A stretch of DNA of 64,000 bases from Paenibacillus durus (GTDB taxonomy: Bacteria; Bacillota; Bacilli; Paenibacillales; Paenibacillaceae): assembly GCF_000756615.1 (NCBI RefSeq), contig NZ_CP009288.1, forward strand, positions 5,022,001 to 5,086,000, read 5' to 3'. This document shows, piece after piece, positions 1 through 7,549 of this stretch. The position numbers and the translations under genes are program-made. Every line of letters begins with the position of its first letter. Position 1 is the first letter of the stretch. Below the pieces are notes generated by a model. That model saw only the letters and a list, made by a program, of their open reading frames with translations, was not told the DNA's origin and did not search any database.

Positions 1-373
1 TCGGTTGAATCAAATTCATTTTGTGGTAACGGCTCACGGACCCGCCATCCATGAAAATCAGGTCGTACTTTACAGAACCGGACGCTGCTTTGGCGAACAT
101 TTCATCAACGCTGCCAGCATAAGTGACTTTAACGGTTACGCCGTATTTTTGCTCAAAAGGCTTCACCCATTCATCTTCCTGATATCCTTCCCAGGACAGC
201 ACATTAATCGTTTCACCTTTGAACTTCGCCAGATCCTCGCCGCCATTTGCAGGAGCCGCAGAGCTTGCCGTTCCGGCGCCTGAATTTGTGGAGCTTGCGT
301 TGCCGCCGCATCCGCTGAGCCCAACCAGAATGACTACAGACATCAGAACAATCAGTACATGTTTCAGTTTCAT
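1..373 (-). CDS. PotD-like extracellular solute-binding lipoprotein (partial, C-terminus outside window)
   Basis: This is the N-terminal 124 codons of a secreted binding protein whose rest lies beyond the left edge. Translation from the ATG at 373 gives a charged n-region, a hydrophobic core and a lipobox L19-S20-G21-C22, so it should be a lipoprotein anchored on the outer face of the membrane. A Ser/Gly/Ala-rich linker follows, then a segment reading INVLSWEGYQ, typical of the spermidine/putrescine-type (PotD) binding-protein fold. A GGGAGG-type ribosome site lies just upstream. It is the last visible gene of a minus-strand run with a dehydrogenase and an enolase-superfamily enzyme, so it probably feeds an ABC importer for their substrate. 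The ligand cannot be read from this fragment. Confidence 0.85.
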   Translation of the reverse strand, partial: MKLKHVLIVLMSVVILVGLSGCGGNASSTNSGAGTASSAAPANGGEDLAKFKGETINVLSWEGYQEDEWVKPFEQKYGVTVKVTYAGSVDEMFAKAASGSVKYDLIFMDGGSVSRYHKMNLIQP

Positions 374-389
374 GTTCTTCCTCCCTTAA

Positions 390-1418
390 TTAATCTGCCC
401 AAGAAATGATTGTCTTTAGACCGTTAAGGTTGCCGGCAAGCAGAATCTCTTTCGCCTCTTCCGGAGATACCACCCGTTCGACCAATGGATTCAACTCGAT
501 TTGATTACGTGCTACGCATTCGATCGCCCTGGACCAGACGGCAGGGGAATTGGTCCGACCGAAAATACGGATACCTTTAAAAATGATTTCTCTGTGCGGA
601 AAATGATCGGTATGACTATCATTAAAACCGTACAAGATAATCCTTCCGCCTGTGCTGGCATATCGAACCGCATCTTTCACGGTATCCGACAAACCGACGG
701 CGTCGATGACCAATTGAAAGCCGCCCCTGTCACGTATGCTCGGATGCTCTTTGAGCGCGGCGGCCTGCTCATCGAATGGGATCAGGTCGTCTGCTCCGAA
801 TCTTTGAAGTAATTCCGCGCGCTCCGGAAGCTTGTAAACGACGCAGATGCGTCCGGCTCCCATCATTTTGGCGATTTGCGTATAGTACAAGGCGGCGGGA
901 CCGTCTCCGTAAATGAGCACATGCTCCCCGGGCAGGAGGCCTGCATTATCCACAGCTCCAAAGGGACAAGCCATTGGTTCGAAAATCGCAGCCGAAACAT
1001 CGCTCATTTCAATTGGAATTTTGTGTGCGCTTTTTGCCGGAACCCTGACATAATCGGCCCATCCGCCGTTTTCGTTGATCCCAAGCTCACAATAATTCGC
1101 GCAAAATTCCGGCTGTGAAGCTTTGCAGAAAAAACATTCGCCGCAAGGCACTCCCGGATCAATTACGACCCTGTCTCCCTCTTTCAATTCTTTGACATTA
1201 CTGCCCGTCTCAATTACTTTCCCGGTTATTTCATGGCCTAATATATAAGGCGGGGAATAGGGGAACTTGCCCTTTATGATTTCAACATCCGTGGCGCAGA
1301 CACCGGTATAGCTTACACGAACCAGTACCTCGGTGGGACGAATCTCGGGAATCGGGACCTCTCTTAGAGCCAGAATCCCGTCCCCTTCCCACATAAGTGC
1401 TCTCATCATGCCCGCCAT
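390..1418 (-). CDS. Zinc-dependent medium-chain alcohol/polyol dehydrogenase
   Basis: The 342-residue protein is a medium-chain dehydrogenase/reductase that oxidises an alcohol or polyol with NAD(P). Catalytic zinc ligands C41 and H62-E63 (in GHEITG) are present. So are the four structural-zinc cysteines C92, C95, C98 and C106. The second half carries the Rossmann fold, with a GDGPAALYYTQ stretch around residue 170. The family includes sorbitol, threonine and galactitol dehydrogenases, and substrate cannot be assigned between them. The ATG at 1418 is preceded by GGAGGAGATATA at ideal spacing. It lies between the binding-protein gene and the enolase-superfamily gene on the same strand with short gaps, which suggests one catabolic operon. 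Confidence 0.9.
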   Translation of the reverse strand: MAGMMRALMWEGDGILALREVPIPEIRPTEVLVRVSYTGVCATDVEIIKGKFPYSPPYILGHEITGKVIETGSNVKELKEGDRVVIDPGVPCGECFFCKASQPEFCANYCELGINENGGWADYVRVPAKSAHKIPIEMSDVSAAIFEPMACPFGAVDNAGLLPGEHVLIYGDGPAALYYTQIAKMMGAGRICVVYKLPERAELLQRFGADDLIPFDEQAAALKEHPSIRDRGGFQLVIDAVGLSDTVKDAVRYASTGGRIILYGFNDSHTDHFPHREIIFKGIRIFGRTNSPAVWSRAIECVARNQIELNPLVERVVSPEEAKEILLAGNLNGLKTIISWAD

Positions 1419-1481
1419 TATATCTCCTCCATTGGCATTCTGGCTTTCAATTGACGCTTTTACGGAAATAAGCCCCTGGTT

Positions 1482-2621
1482 CTATCGGTCACAGCGGTAT
1501 TTCTCCAGCGCCTCTTCATTCAACTCAACGCCCAAACCGGGCTTGTCGGTAATTTCGGCATACCCGTCCTTGACGGTAACGTCGCTGAGCAGCATTTCCT
1601 GACGGATTGGCGTCTCGGCTACACAGTATTCCAGCAAAGCGCCGTTCGGTATGGCCGTGACCAAATGCAGGGAGGCGGCCACTACGATTCCGCTGCTCCA
1701 GGCATGGGGCACACAGGTAATATGATGCGCATGAGCAAGCTGGGCAATTCGCTTGGCTTCGCTGAGCCCTCCGCAGCGGGTCACATCCGGCTGGACAATA
1801 TCGACTCCGCCTTGCTCGATCAGTTCTTTGAAGCCATAGCGCGTCGTTTCATTTTCTCCTCCCGCGATGCGGATAGAGGTTGATTCCGCCAATTTGCGGT
1901 AACCTTCGTAATCGTCGGCGAAGAGCGGTTCTTCGATCCAGTAAGGAGCGAAAGGCTCAAGCTCTTTGACGAGCGCCATACGTGAGGCGGCGTCGATCGG
2001 GTGGTCGTCGGAGGGAATAAAGCCGAGGTCGAACAGCAAATCAATGTTCGGGCCCGCCGCTTCGCGGGACGCTTTTACCAATTCCACAATCTCCCGGTTC
2101 CCCTGCTCGAATCCGCCCCAGCCCAGTTTGATCGCCGTATAGCCTTGCTCGACCCACTTCTTCGTTTCGTCATAGGCCTCCTGCGGGGTATAGGGCATCA
2201 GCGTGCTTGCATACGCCCGGACCTTGCCGCGCTGCGCGCCGCCAAGCAGCTTGTACACCGGCAGATTGAGCGCCTTGCCCATAATATCCCACAGGGCGAT
2301 ATCAATCCCGCTGATGGCATGGATGACAACTCCCCTTCTACCATAGAAGGTACTTCCCACATACAGCTTCTCCCAGATGCGTTCAATCTCGAATGGATTC
2401 TCTCCGATGAGCATTTCTCCGAGTCCTCGGCAAATGCGGTGGGAGGAAGGAGTATCAATAATTGATTTGACTACCCACGGAGCCGAATCCACCTCGCCAA
2501 TCCCGGTAATTCCTTCATCCGTATGCACCTTAATAATGATTCCATCTTGGGCGCTGTCATTGATTAATTCAATCGTGCTGCTTTGTCTTACTGGGATTGC
2601 TTCGACTCTTGTGATTTTCAC
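1482..2621 (-). CDS. Mandelate racemase/muconate lactonizing enzyme family protein (enolase superfamily)
   Basis: The 379-residue protein has the enolase-superfamily capping domain (about 1-125) and TIM barrel. Probable metal ligands are D198, E231 (WIEEP) and E256 (GGEN). Probable catalytic residues are K165, D279 (QPD) and H306 (VPHAW). The usual K-x-K is K-L-G here, so only one lysine remains, as in several acid-sugar dehydratase subgroups. A sugar-acid dehydratase or cycloisomerase is more likely than a muconate enzyme, but the substrate is unknown. The start is a GTG at 2621 with AGGAGGAG seven bases upstream. The nearby ATG is out of frame. Promoter and operator lie at 2662-2696. It is first in a minus-strand catabolic operon. 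Confidence 0.88.
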   Translation of the reverse strand: MKITRVEAIPVRQSSTIELINDSAQDGIIIKVHTDEGITGIGEVDSAPWVVKSIIDTPSSHRICRGLGEMLIGENPFEIERIWEKLYVGSTFYGRRGVVIHAISGIDIALWDIMGKALNLPVYKLLGGAQRGKVRAYASTLMPYTPQEAYDETKKWVEQGYTAIKLGWGGFEQGNREIVELVKASREAAGPNIDLLFDLGFIPSDDHPIDAASRMALVKELEPFAPYWIEEPLFADDYEGYRKLAESTSIRIAGGENETTRYGFKELIEQGGVDIVQPDVTRCGGLSEAKRIAQLAHAHHITCVPHAWSSGIVVAASLHLVTAIPNGALLEYCVAETPIRQEMLLSDVTVKDGYAEITDKPGLGVELNEEALEKYRCDR

Positions 2622-2661
2622 GTCATATCTCCTCCTGCTGAATGTGATGTTTCATGACAAT

Positions 2662-2711
2662 AATATAGAGTGTCATTTGTAGATTGTCAACAATCTATTT
2701 TGGTGTATAAT
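2662..2711. promoter_or_regulatory. Divergent overlapping promoters sharing a palindromic operator
   Basis: On the minus strand a TTGACA (2690-2685), 17 bases and TATATT (2667-2662) form a near-consensus promoter for the enolase-superfamily gene. On the plus strand TTGTCA (2684-2689), 16 bases and TATAAT (2706-2711) form a promoter toward the GntR gene. Both -35 boxes lie inside the 16-bp palindrome AGATTGT-CA-ACAATCT at 2681-2696. One bound repressor would block both directions. That the GntR/FCD protein encoded next door is the repressor is inference. Confidence 0.75.
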
Positions 2712-2745
2712 ATGCTTATCACTGCTCACAGGGTAATTAATCTCG

Positions 2746-2793
2746 TTGACAGTATTTTATTGAAGCAAGTACATTGTTTATTGTAAACAATAA
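2746..2793 (+). promoter_or_regulatory. Second GntR-gene promoter with downstream operator
   Basis: TTGACA at 2746-2751 and TACATT at 2770-2775 are separated by 18 bases. Directly downstream is the palindrome TTATTGT-AA-ACAATAA at 2778-2793. It shares the core ATTGT-N-AACAAT with the operator at 2681-2696. The placement around the expected transcription start fits autorepression of the regulator gene that begins at 2811. Confidence 0.65.
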
Positions 2794-2810
2794 TCAGATC
2801 GGAGATTCTT

Positions 2811-3461
2811 ATGACAAATCCCAATGATTTGGAAAGCTTTCAGTTTAAAAAAAATGATACCGTTTCTTTGCGTCAATTTGTTTACCAGGAAATTCGCGAA
2901 GCCATAATCAAGGGGCATCTCGAACCGGGGGCCCGATTGCGCGAGGTGGAGATCTCCAAGCAGATGAACGTCAGCCGCGGTCCGATTCGCGAGGCAATCC
3001 GAATTTTGGAACAAGAAGGCTTGGTCATTTCCCATCCTTACCGGGAGACGGTCGTTGTTGACCTTTCCGAAGAGGAAGTTATTCATTTGCTCGTGCCTAC
3101 CCGGCGCAATTTCGAATTGTTTGCGGCACAGAAGGCTGCCAGCGTGCTGACAGCCGACGATTTTGCCTTTTTGGACAACATTATTCTGAATATGCAGGAA
3201 GCGAGCGACCAGGATGATCTGGACCGTCTCTCGAATCTGGATCTGAAATTTCACGAACGGATTGTAGAACAATGTGTTTCACCTGCCATGTTCCGCATTT
3301 GGAACAGCATCTCCGGCAAGCTCCACGCACGTTTTCTCATTCAGGGCTACAGCCATTCCTCCTTGCAGACCGTAGTGGAAGAACACCGCGAGATGCTTCA
3401 ACTGATTCGCAGTGGAGATAAAGAACGCATCGAACAGCATTTGCAGACACACATCAAGTAG
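2811..3461 (+). CDS. GntR family (FCD subfamily) transcriptional regulator
   Basis: The 216-residue protein has an N-terminal winged helix (about residues 15-80), recognisable by VYQEIREAIIKGHLEPGARL followed by the HTH segment around SRGPIREAI. An all-helical FCD effector domain (about 85-215) follows. FCD proteins usually sense carboxylic or sugar acids and repress adjacent catabolic genes. A GGAG lies ahead of the ATG. The gene is divergent from the dehydrogenase/enolase-superfamily operon, and two matching palindromes flank its promoters. It probably represses that operon and itself, released by a pathway intermediate. Its HAD-phosphatase neighbour follows 21 bases later. Confidence 0.9.
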   Translation: MTNPNDLESFQFKKNDTVSLRQFVYQEIREAIIKGHLEPGARLREVEISKQMNVSRGPIREAIRILEQEGLVISHPYRETVVVDLSEEEVIHLLVPTRRNFELFAAQKAASVLTADDFAFLDNIILNMQEASDQDDLDRLSNLDLKFHERIVEQCVSPAMFRIWNSISGKLHARFLIQGYSHSSLQTVVEEHREMLQLIRSGDKERIEQHLQTHIK

Positions 3462-3482
3462 CATAAGGAGGCATGAGTTTAG

Positions 3483-4235
3483 ATGCAGGATGGCAAAAAA
3501 ATATGGGTTGGTTCCGAAATCTTACATGTTCGGGCGGTAGCTTTCGATAAAGACGGCACCTTGTTCGATTCCGTGAAATTCTGGTCCTATATTGATGAAT
3601 TGAGAAAGAGCGAATTTACACGTCTTGCAGGTCCCGAACACGGTGATGAGTGGAGCGCCATGATGGGGTTTACGCAACCGGATCACGTTGACTACACCGG
3701 GGTGCTGGCGGTAGCCACGACGCTGGAGGAAATCATTCTGACTGCGGGGCTCCTTTATCGTCTGAAGGGATGGTCCTGGTTCGAATGCAAGCAAAGAGCG
3801 CAGCAAATTTTCGCGAACGCCGACCGGCAGCTTCAATTGGAGCATGCTTTCCACTCTACTGATAACGTGCCTGATATATTTCATAATTTGCATTCCCAAG
3901 GGATATCCGTCGGGATCATGACATCGGATGCTTACGAACGCACATCACGGCTCATGCAGATGCTGAAAGTCGATCATTTGCTTGATTTTGTCATAACCCC
4001 CGAGCAAGTAAGCAAAGGAAAACCGGACCCGGAAATGGTGCAAAAAGCTTGCGCGATGCTGAAGATTTCACCCGGGGAGCTGGCCATTGTCGGTGATTCC
4101 GTGGCGGACGTCCAAATGGCGAAAGCTGCCGGCAGCGTCGGAATCGGCCTCATTACGTACGAAGGATCGGAAAAGGATTTGTCTCCGTATACAGATTTTT
4201 TAATCCATTCTCTATCGGAGATCCAAGTAAAATGA
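3483..4235 (+). CDS. HAD-family hydrolase (phosphoglycolate phosphatase-like)
   Basis: The 250-residue protein carries all four HAD motifs: D22-K23-D24-G-T (nucleophile and acid/base aspartates), the serine/threonine motif around MTSD (146-149), the lysine in KGKPDP (about 178-183) and GDSVAD (204-209). A helical cap sits between motifs I and II. It should remove phosphate from a small metabolite in the cytoplasm. Its pairing with the GntR regulator suggests a phosphorylated sugar or sugar acid from the same pathway. AAGGAGG lies about ten bases before the ATG. Transcription ends at a strong hairpin that begins at the stop codon. Confidence 0.88.
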   Translation: MQDGKKIWVGSEILHVRAVAFDKDGTLFDSVKFWSYIDELRKSEFTRLAGPEHGDEWSAMMGFTQPDHVDYTGVLAVATTLEEIILTAGLLYRLKGWSWFECKQRAQQIFANADRQLQLEHAFHSTDNVPDIFHNLHSQGISVGIMTSDAYERTSRLMQMLKVDHLLDFVITPEQVSKGKPDPEMVQKACAMLKISPGELAIVGDSVADVQMAKAAGSVGIGLITYEGSEKDLSPYTDFLIHSLSEIQVK

Positions 4236-4282
4236 AAAATAAGCGCCTGAACCTGTATAAAGGTAGAGGGCGCTTATTTTTT
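4235..4282 (+). terminator. Rho-independent terminator after HAD gene
   Basis: A 13-bp perfect stem is formed by 4235-4247 and 4269-4281 (AAAAATAAGCGCC with its complement) and ends in a T run. The stem starts in the last base of the stop codon. The A-rich left arm means it could also work on the other strand. Confidence 0.9.
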
Positions 4283-4340
4283 ATTGATCAATGCTCGGCT
4301 GGTGCCAGCAAGGAGCCTTGCGCAAGCAAGTCAAAGGCTG

Positions 4341-4412
4341 CTTGATGATCGGACTTTATTGTGCCAAACGATATTGCAAATCAGTGCCAATCTAAATTAC
4401 AATTCACAGGCG
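4341..4412 (+). repeat. Scattered end-like repeat, copy A
   Basis: The stretch contains GGACTTTATTGTGCCAAACG, then a second GTGCCAA followed by CTAAATTACAA and TCACAGG. The same sequence of motifs, degenerate, occurs at 17490-17591, and its first half at 8954-9010. The 12-mer GGACTTTATTGT also occurs at 5098-5109, at the end of the broken levanase gene. Spaced GTGnCAA motifs resemble transposon-end binding arrays, but no transposase gene is nearby. This may be a decayed mobile-element end. Confidence 0.45.
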
Positions 4413-4466
4413 GGTGTGATTATATGACCTTAAAGAAGAGTTCAACCGAGAAAAGGAGTTTAAAGA

Positions 4467-5003
4467 ATGAGAAAGAAGATTTTTATAGCTGCGGCTTTGA
4501 TTGCTGTCGCATTGGGAGCATACATCATCGCAGGCGGGGATAAAACAAAGGAGACCGCAAAACAGACGGCCCCGAACATCAAACAATTGGTGAATGATTA
4601 CAGTTCGAGAAAACTTGACGCGAAATCTGCATCGATTACATCGCATGAACTTACCGTGACTGCAGACAACAATGACAAATCGACCTACAACCTGCCCCAG
4701 AACGAATTTTTCGTTTCTATTGCTCCATATGTCAATAAGACGCATCCCTGTGCCACTCATAGCTTGACGGGCTGCCAGGGCGAAATGACGAATGAGAAAT
4801 TCAACGTGACCATAACGGATCGGGACGGCAAGGTCGTAATTGAAGATGCACTCCAATCTTTCGACAATGGATTTATCGATTTTTGGCTCCCGCGCGACCA
4901 AACCTTCCACGTCAAAATTGAGCATGGCGGCAAAAGCAGCGAATCTGACATCTCTACTTTTGACAGCGACAATACCTGTATTTCCACCATGCAGTTGACT
5001 TAG
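4467..5003 (+). CDS. CueP-like periplasm/envelope copper-binding protein
   Basis: The 178-residue protein has an N-terminal signal or anchor segment (residues 5-22) and then a soluble domain. It has the pattern I associate with CueP: VSIAPYVN followed by H93-P-C95, H98, SLTGC (C103), and a C-terminal T-C171-ISTMQL. In CueP the conserved cysteines and histidine bind copper, so copper or another thiophilic metal is the expected ligand here. The ATG is preceded by AAAGGAG. No copper ATPase, oxidase or CopZ is adjacent, so it is a lone accessory gene between an end-like repeat and a broken levanase. Family assignment is from memory of motifs. Confidence 0.75.
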   Translation: MRKKIFIAAALIAVALGAYIIAGGDKTKETAKQTAPNIKQLVNDYSSRKLDAKSASITSHELTVTADNNDKSTYNLPQNEFFVSIAPYVNKTHPCATHSLTGCQGEMTNEKFNVTITDRDGKVVIEDALQSFDNGFIDFWLPRDQTFHVKIEHGGKSSESDISTFDSDNTCISTMQLT

Positions 5004-5018
5004 TCCCAGTGATCAGGC

Positions 5019-5048
5019 AAAAAAACGCCGGTTACAGGAAGTAACCGG
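5019..5048 (-). terminator. Terminator downstream of levanase remnant
   Basis: On the minus strand CCGGTTAC and GTAACCGG form an 8-bp stem with a 5-base loop, followed after CG by a run of T. It sits about 55 bases past the stop of the levanase remnant and would be its native terminator. Confidence 0.75.
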
Positions 5049-5102
5049 ACGCTAACTTTGTACATTATGGGGCTGTCAACACTCGAATCGTGATACCGGA
5101 CT

Positions 5103-6078
5103 TTATTGTACCTTAAAATCGTCGACGTTCAGATGGCCCCAACCGCCGGTAGCGGTATCGACCACCTTGATATAGACGACTTCGCCCAGATAGCCGGAAG
5201 CGTCCAGTGTCATTCTGCGGTAGGTCTCGTCATCTTCAAAACCGACGTTCGTCGTTTTCAGCAGCACCTGATCATCCGACGCTCTTACCAGGGCGACATA
5301 CAGGTTCTCATAGTCGTTTCCGCCGCCCATCAGGAAGCTGATCTCCCCGCTTCCGGACACCTTGAAATTGCCCGATTTCAGGATGCCGGTCGCGGCGTCG
5401 CCGCCCGCTTCCTCGTTATATCCCCAAAGATGATATGTGCCGCTGTGGTTGAACGGAAGGACGCCAAAGAATTTTTTCTCCTGCGAGACATGCTTGTCGC
5501 TGAACGCATTGCCGCTCACAACCGTCCATCCGGTCAGGTCGCCCGTTTCAAAATCCGGATTAATCAAATCCGTGGCGGTCGTGTCAACTGGCTTCGGAGG
5601 AGCAGGCTTAAAATCCGTTTTTATACCGGGTAGCGATATCATTGCCCCCTCCGATCATCAGGTTGATTTCACCCGAACCGCCCAGCTTGAAATAGCTGGA
5701 ATGGAGCTCGCCTGTCAAAGCGTCATAAGGAGGAACCGCCGCTCCCCATAAATGGCTGTTTCCCTGCTGTCCAAAAGGTCCGCCCCAATATCCCGTCGCT
5801 TCCGAGACATGCGCGTCCGTGCAAGCGTCTCCTCTTACAACTTTCCAGCCCGTTAAATCGCCTGTCTCAAAATCATGGTTCTCGATCTCGGCAGCTTCCG
5901 TGACAATATACTTTGTCTGGAGCACGCCCTGGAATTGGACCGAAGCATCCGAAGCGTGCAGGCCGAGCAGGCCTGCTGATCGCACTTTTGAAGCGCTAGC
6001 CGTGGCCGCATACGGAGCGGCATCCAGGATCCGGCTATGCAGACGTAGCGCGCCGGCCACGGGCCGGACGGACGGCAA
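5103..6078 (-). pseudogene. C-terminal remnant of a GH32 levanase (two frames)
   Basis: Two overlapping frames (6078-5608, then 5642-5103) encode successive copies of one module, each opening with FETGDLTGW and containing GGGND. The first copy breaks off right after GGGND, where the second half of the module should follow. The reading then continues in another frame through a Pro/Lys linker into a complete second copy. The upstream end reads like the tail of a CBM66-type domain (SVQFQ) and starts abruptly with no promoter or ribosome site. These modules accompany fructan hydrolases, and the missing N-terminal part lies at 7550-8737. At least one frameshifting deletion and one insertion have destroyed the gene. 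Confidence 0.8.
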
Positions 6079-6117
6079 CTACGACATCAATCGCTTTATT
6101 TTCTCTTCACAACTACA

Positions 6118-6155
6118 AAAAAGACGGATACCGGGTTAATACCTGGTCCGTCTTT
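6118..6155 (-). terminator. Terminator of the AT-rich cassette
   Basis: AAAGACGGA pairs with TCCGTCTTT around an internal ACC/GGT stem, and on the minus strand it is followed by a T run. It ends transcription from the two cassette genes at 6180-7246 and separates them from the levanase remnant. Confidence 0.8.
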
Positions 6156-6179
6156 GAAATATAATTTATTCAATTAGAA

Positions 6180-6464
6180 TTACTTATTTTTCTTTTGAAA
6201 AAGAAAAACGTAAATGACAGAAAATAGTAATGTAACTATAAATATAGTGTAGAGTAACCGTTCAGTTTGTAACTCATAAATGGGATTGAAGCCATTAATA
6301 TCTTGGCTCTTATTGGTCAGTCTCCAAAGTGGAGCATATATTACATCTTGAACGGTAAGATTATTCTCCGGGCCCCATACTTTTTTAACCGGAACAAATA
6401 AGACACCGAGTATAAAAACTAATACACCATATATGATAAGCAAGATATTCCTCTGGTTACCCAT
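6180..6464 (-). CDS. Small membrane protein with two transmembrane segments
   Basis: I do not recognise this family. From the ATG at 6464 (GGAGGGAGG upstream) the 94-residue product starts MGNQRN. It has a first membrane helix (about 6-26), a central extracytoplasmic or cytoplasmic loop of about 40 residues, a second helix (about 68-88) and a basic tail ending KKNK. It follows the beta-rich protein gene with a 41-base gap and shares its terminator, so the two are probably co-transcribed. A partner, immunity or anchoring role for the upstream protein is possible but unsupported. Base composition is clearly AT-richer than the flanking levanase pieces. Confidence 0.65.
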   Translation of the reverse strand: MGNQRNILLIIYGVLVFILGVLFVPVKKVWGPENNLTVQDVIYAPLWRLTNKSQDINGFNPIYELQTERLLYTIFIVTLLFSVIYVFLFQKKNK

Positions 6465-6505
6465 CACAATCCTCCCTCCATCCAAATTGGTTCTTCTAAT
6501 GTAAT

Positions 6506-7246
6506 TTATACATTAGGAGCACCCGTTGAAGGAGTTGGGGTTGTGGCATTGAGGTCATGTGTAGTGTTGGTACGGGACCAATACTCATTCGATTTTGTAA
6601 TAAGTTTTTTGTTTGTTCCAGTCACGGGGCCTTCAATTACTTGTACGATTCCACCAGTCGAATCAATATAATAATAAATACCTTCCCATTCTTCAAGGTT
6701 ATATTTAATATAAGGTCTCATCCCCCAAACTGTCCAAGCCGGAACATTAGCTCCTTGTGTAATAGTCGTAGTTTGTTCGACATTAAAGGCTGCCGAGAAA
6801 CCCAATTTGCTCTGTATAAGATTTGATCCCGTAAATCCCAATGTGGCCGATGTTTTTAAAGTTTTAGTATAAGTGGCAGTGATAGGTACGCTTGACCGAT
6901 AATTATCTTCTGTAATCCATGACATTGAATAAGTAACTCGGTCTTGAGAAAAAGTAACATGCGGGTCTGTTGACCAACCCTGACCAACAATATAAGAAGG
7001 AGAGATTTCACCAAAAGAAGGAGCTACTTCTTTTTGATTATTGTTCGTGCTTTTGCCCGATTGTGCAGCTTTATAGTTATTAACAATAGAATCAATTTCT
7101 TTAATGCTTCCAGAATATTTCTCAGGACTCGAATTAAAGAAATTTAATAGGGATTTCTTAAACTGCTCTTCGTTAATAATACTACCCGTTTCTTTGTCCA
7201 CTCCCTTTACATCAATTTTGGCAACCTTTTTTTCATGAATTTTCAT
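6506..7246 (-). CDS. Uncharacterised beta-rich protein in inserted cassette
   Basis: I do not recognise this 246-residue protein. It has no signal peptide. A charged N-terminal third includes a helical segment, then an asparagine/glutamine-rich linker (about 65-80). The C-terminal two thirds are Ser/Thr-rich and look like alternating beta strands (TATYTKTLKTSATLGFTG, AAFNVEQTTTI), with aromatic stretches WTVWGMRPYIKY and GIYYYID. That strand pattern is reminiscent of aerolysin/ETX-MTX-type beta-pore formers, but the resemblance is weak and only suggestive. GAGGAG sits just before the ATG. With the membrane-protein gene behind it, it forms an AT-rich unit lodged inside a levanase gene, consistent with horizontal acquisition. 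Confidence 0.65.
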   Translation of the reverse strand: MKIHEKKVAKIDVKGVDKETGSIINEEQFKKSLLNFFNSSPEKYSGSIKEIDSIVNNYKAAQSGKSTNNNQKEVAPSFGEISPSYIVGQGWSTDPHVTFSQDRVTYSMSWITEDNYRSSVPITATYTKTLKTSATLGFTGSNLIQSKLGFSAAFNVEQTTTITQGANVPAWTVWGMRPYIKYNLEEWEGIYYYIDSTGGIVQVIEGPVTGTNKKLITKSNEYWSRTNTTHDLNATTPTPSTGAPNV

Positions 7247-7549
7247 CGCTCCTCAAATTTTATATGACAGCTGGGCCCAGCGTATCAACAAATGGAAATA
7301 TTATTCCCATTATCGCTACAAGATTCCAAAGCAGCCTAAGTTATACCTTCATACAATCGAACCTATTAACAACTTTTTTGAAAAATAAAAATATAAAATG
7401 TAAATTATGTAAAAATCCATTTGATTTCATCATAGCAAATTTTTCCATAAAGTACAACAAGTATTTACGACGGCTAATTTGCTAGTAGATAAGGAGACAT
7501 CATCCGAACTCTCACGAAAAGAACCTCTAATCTTCAGATGAAGGTTACC
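7247..7549. other. AT-rich non-coding stretch between cassette and levanase N-terminal remnant
   Basis: No gene with a ribosome site is visible. The cassette promoter should lie in the very AT-rich part around 7370-7480. The boundary with levanase-derived sequence is at about 7550. Confidence 0.5.
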
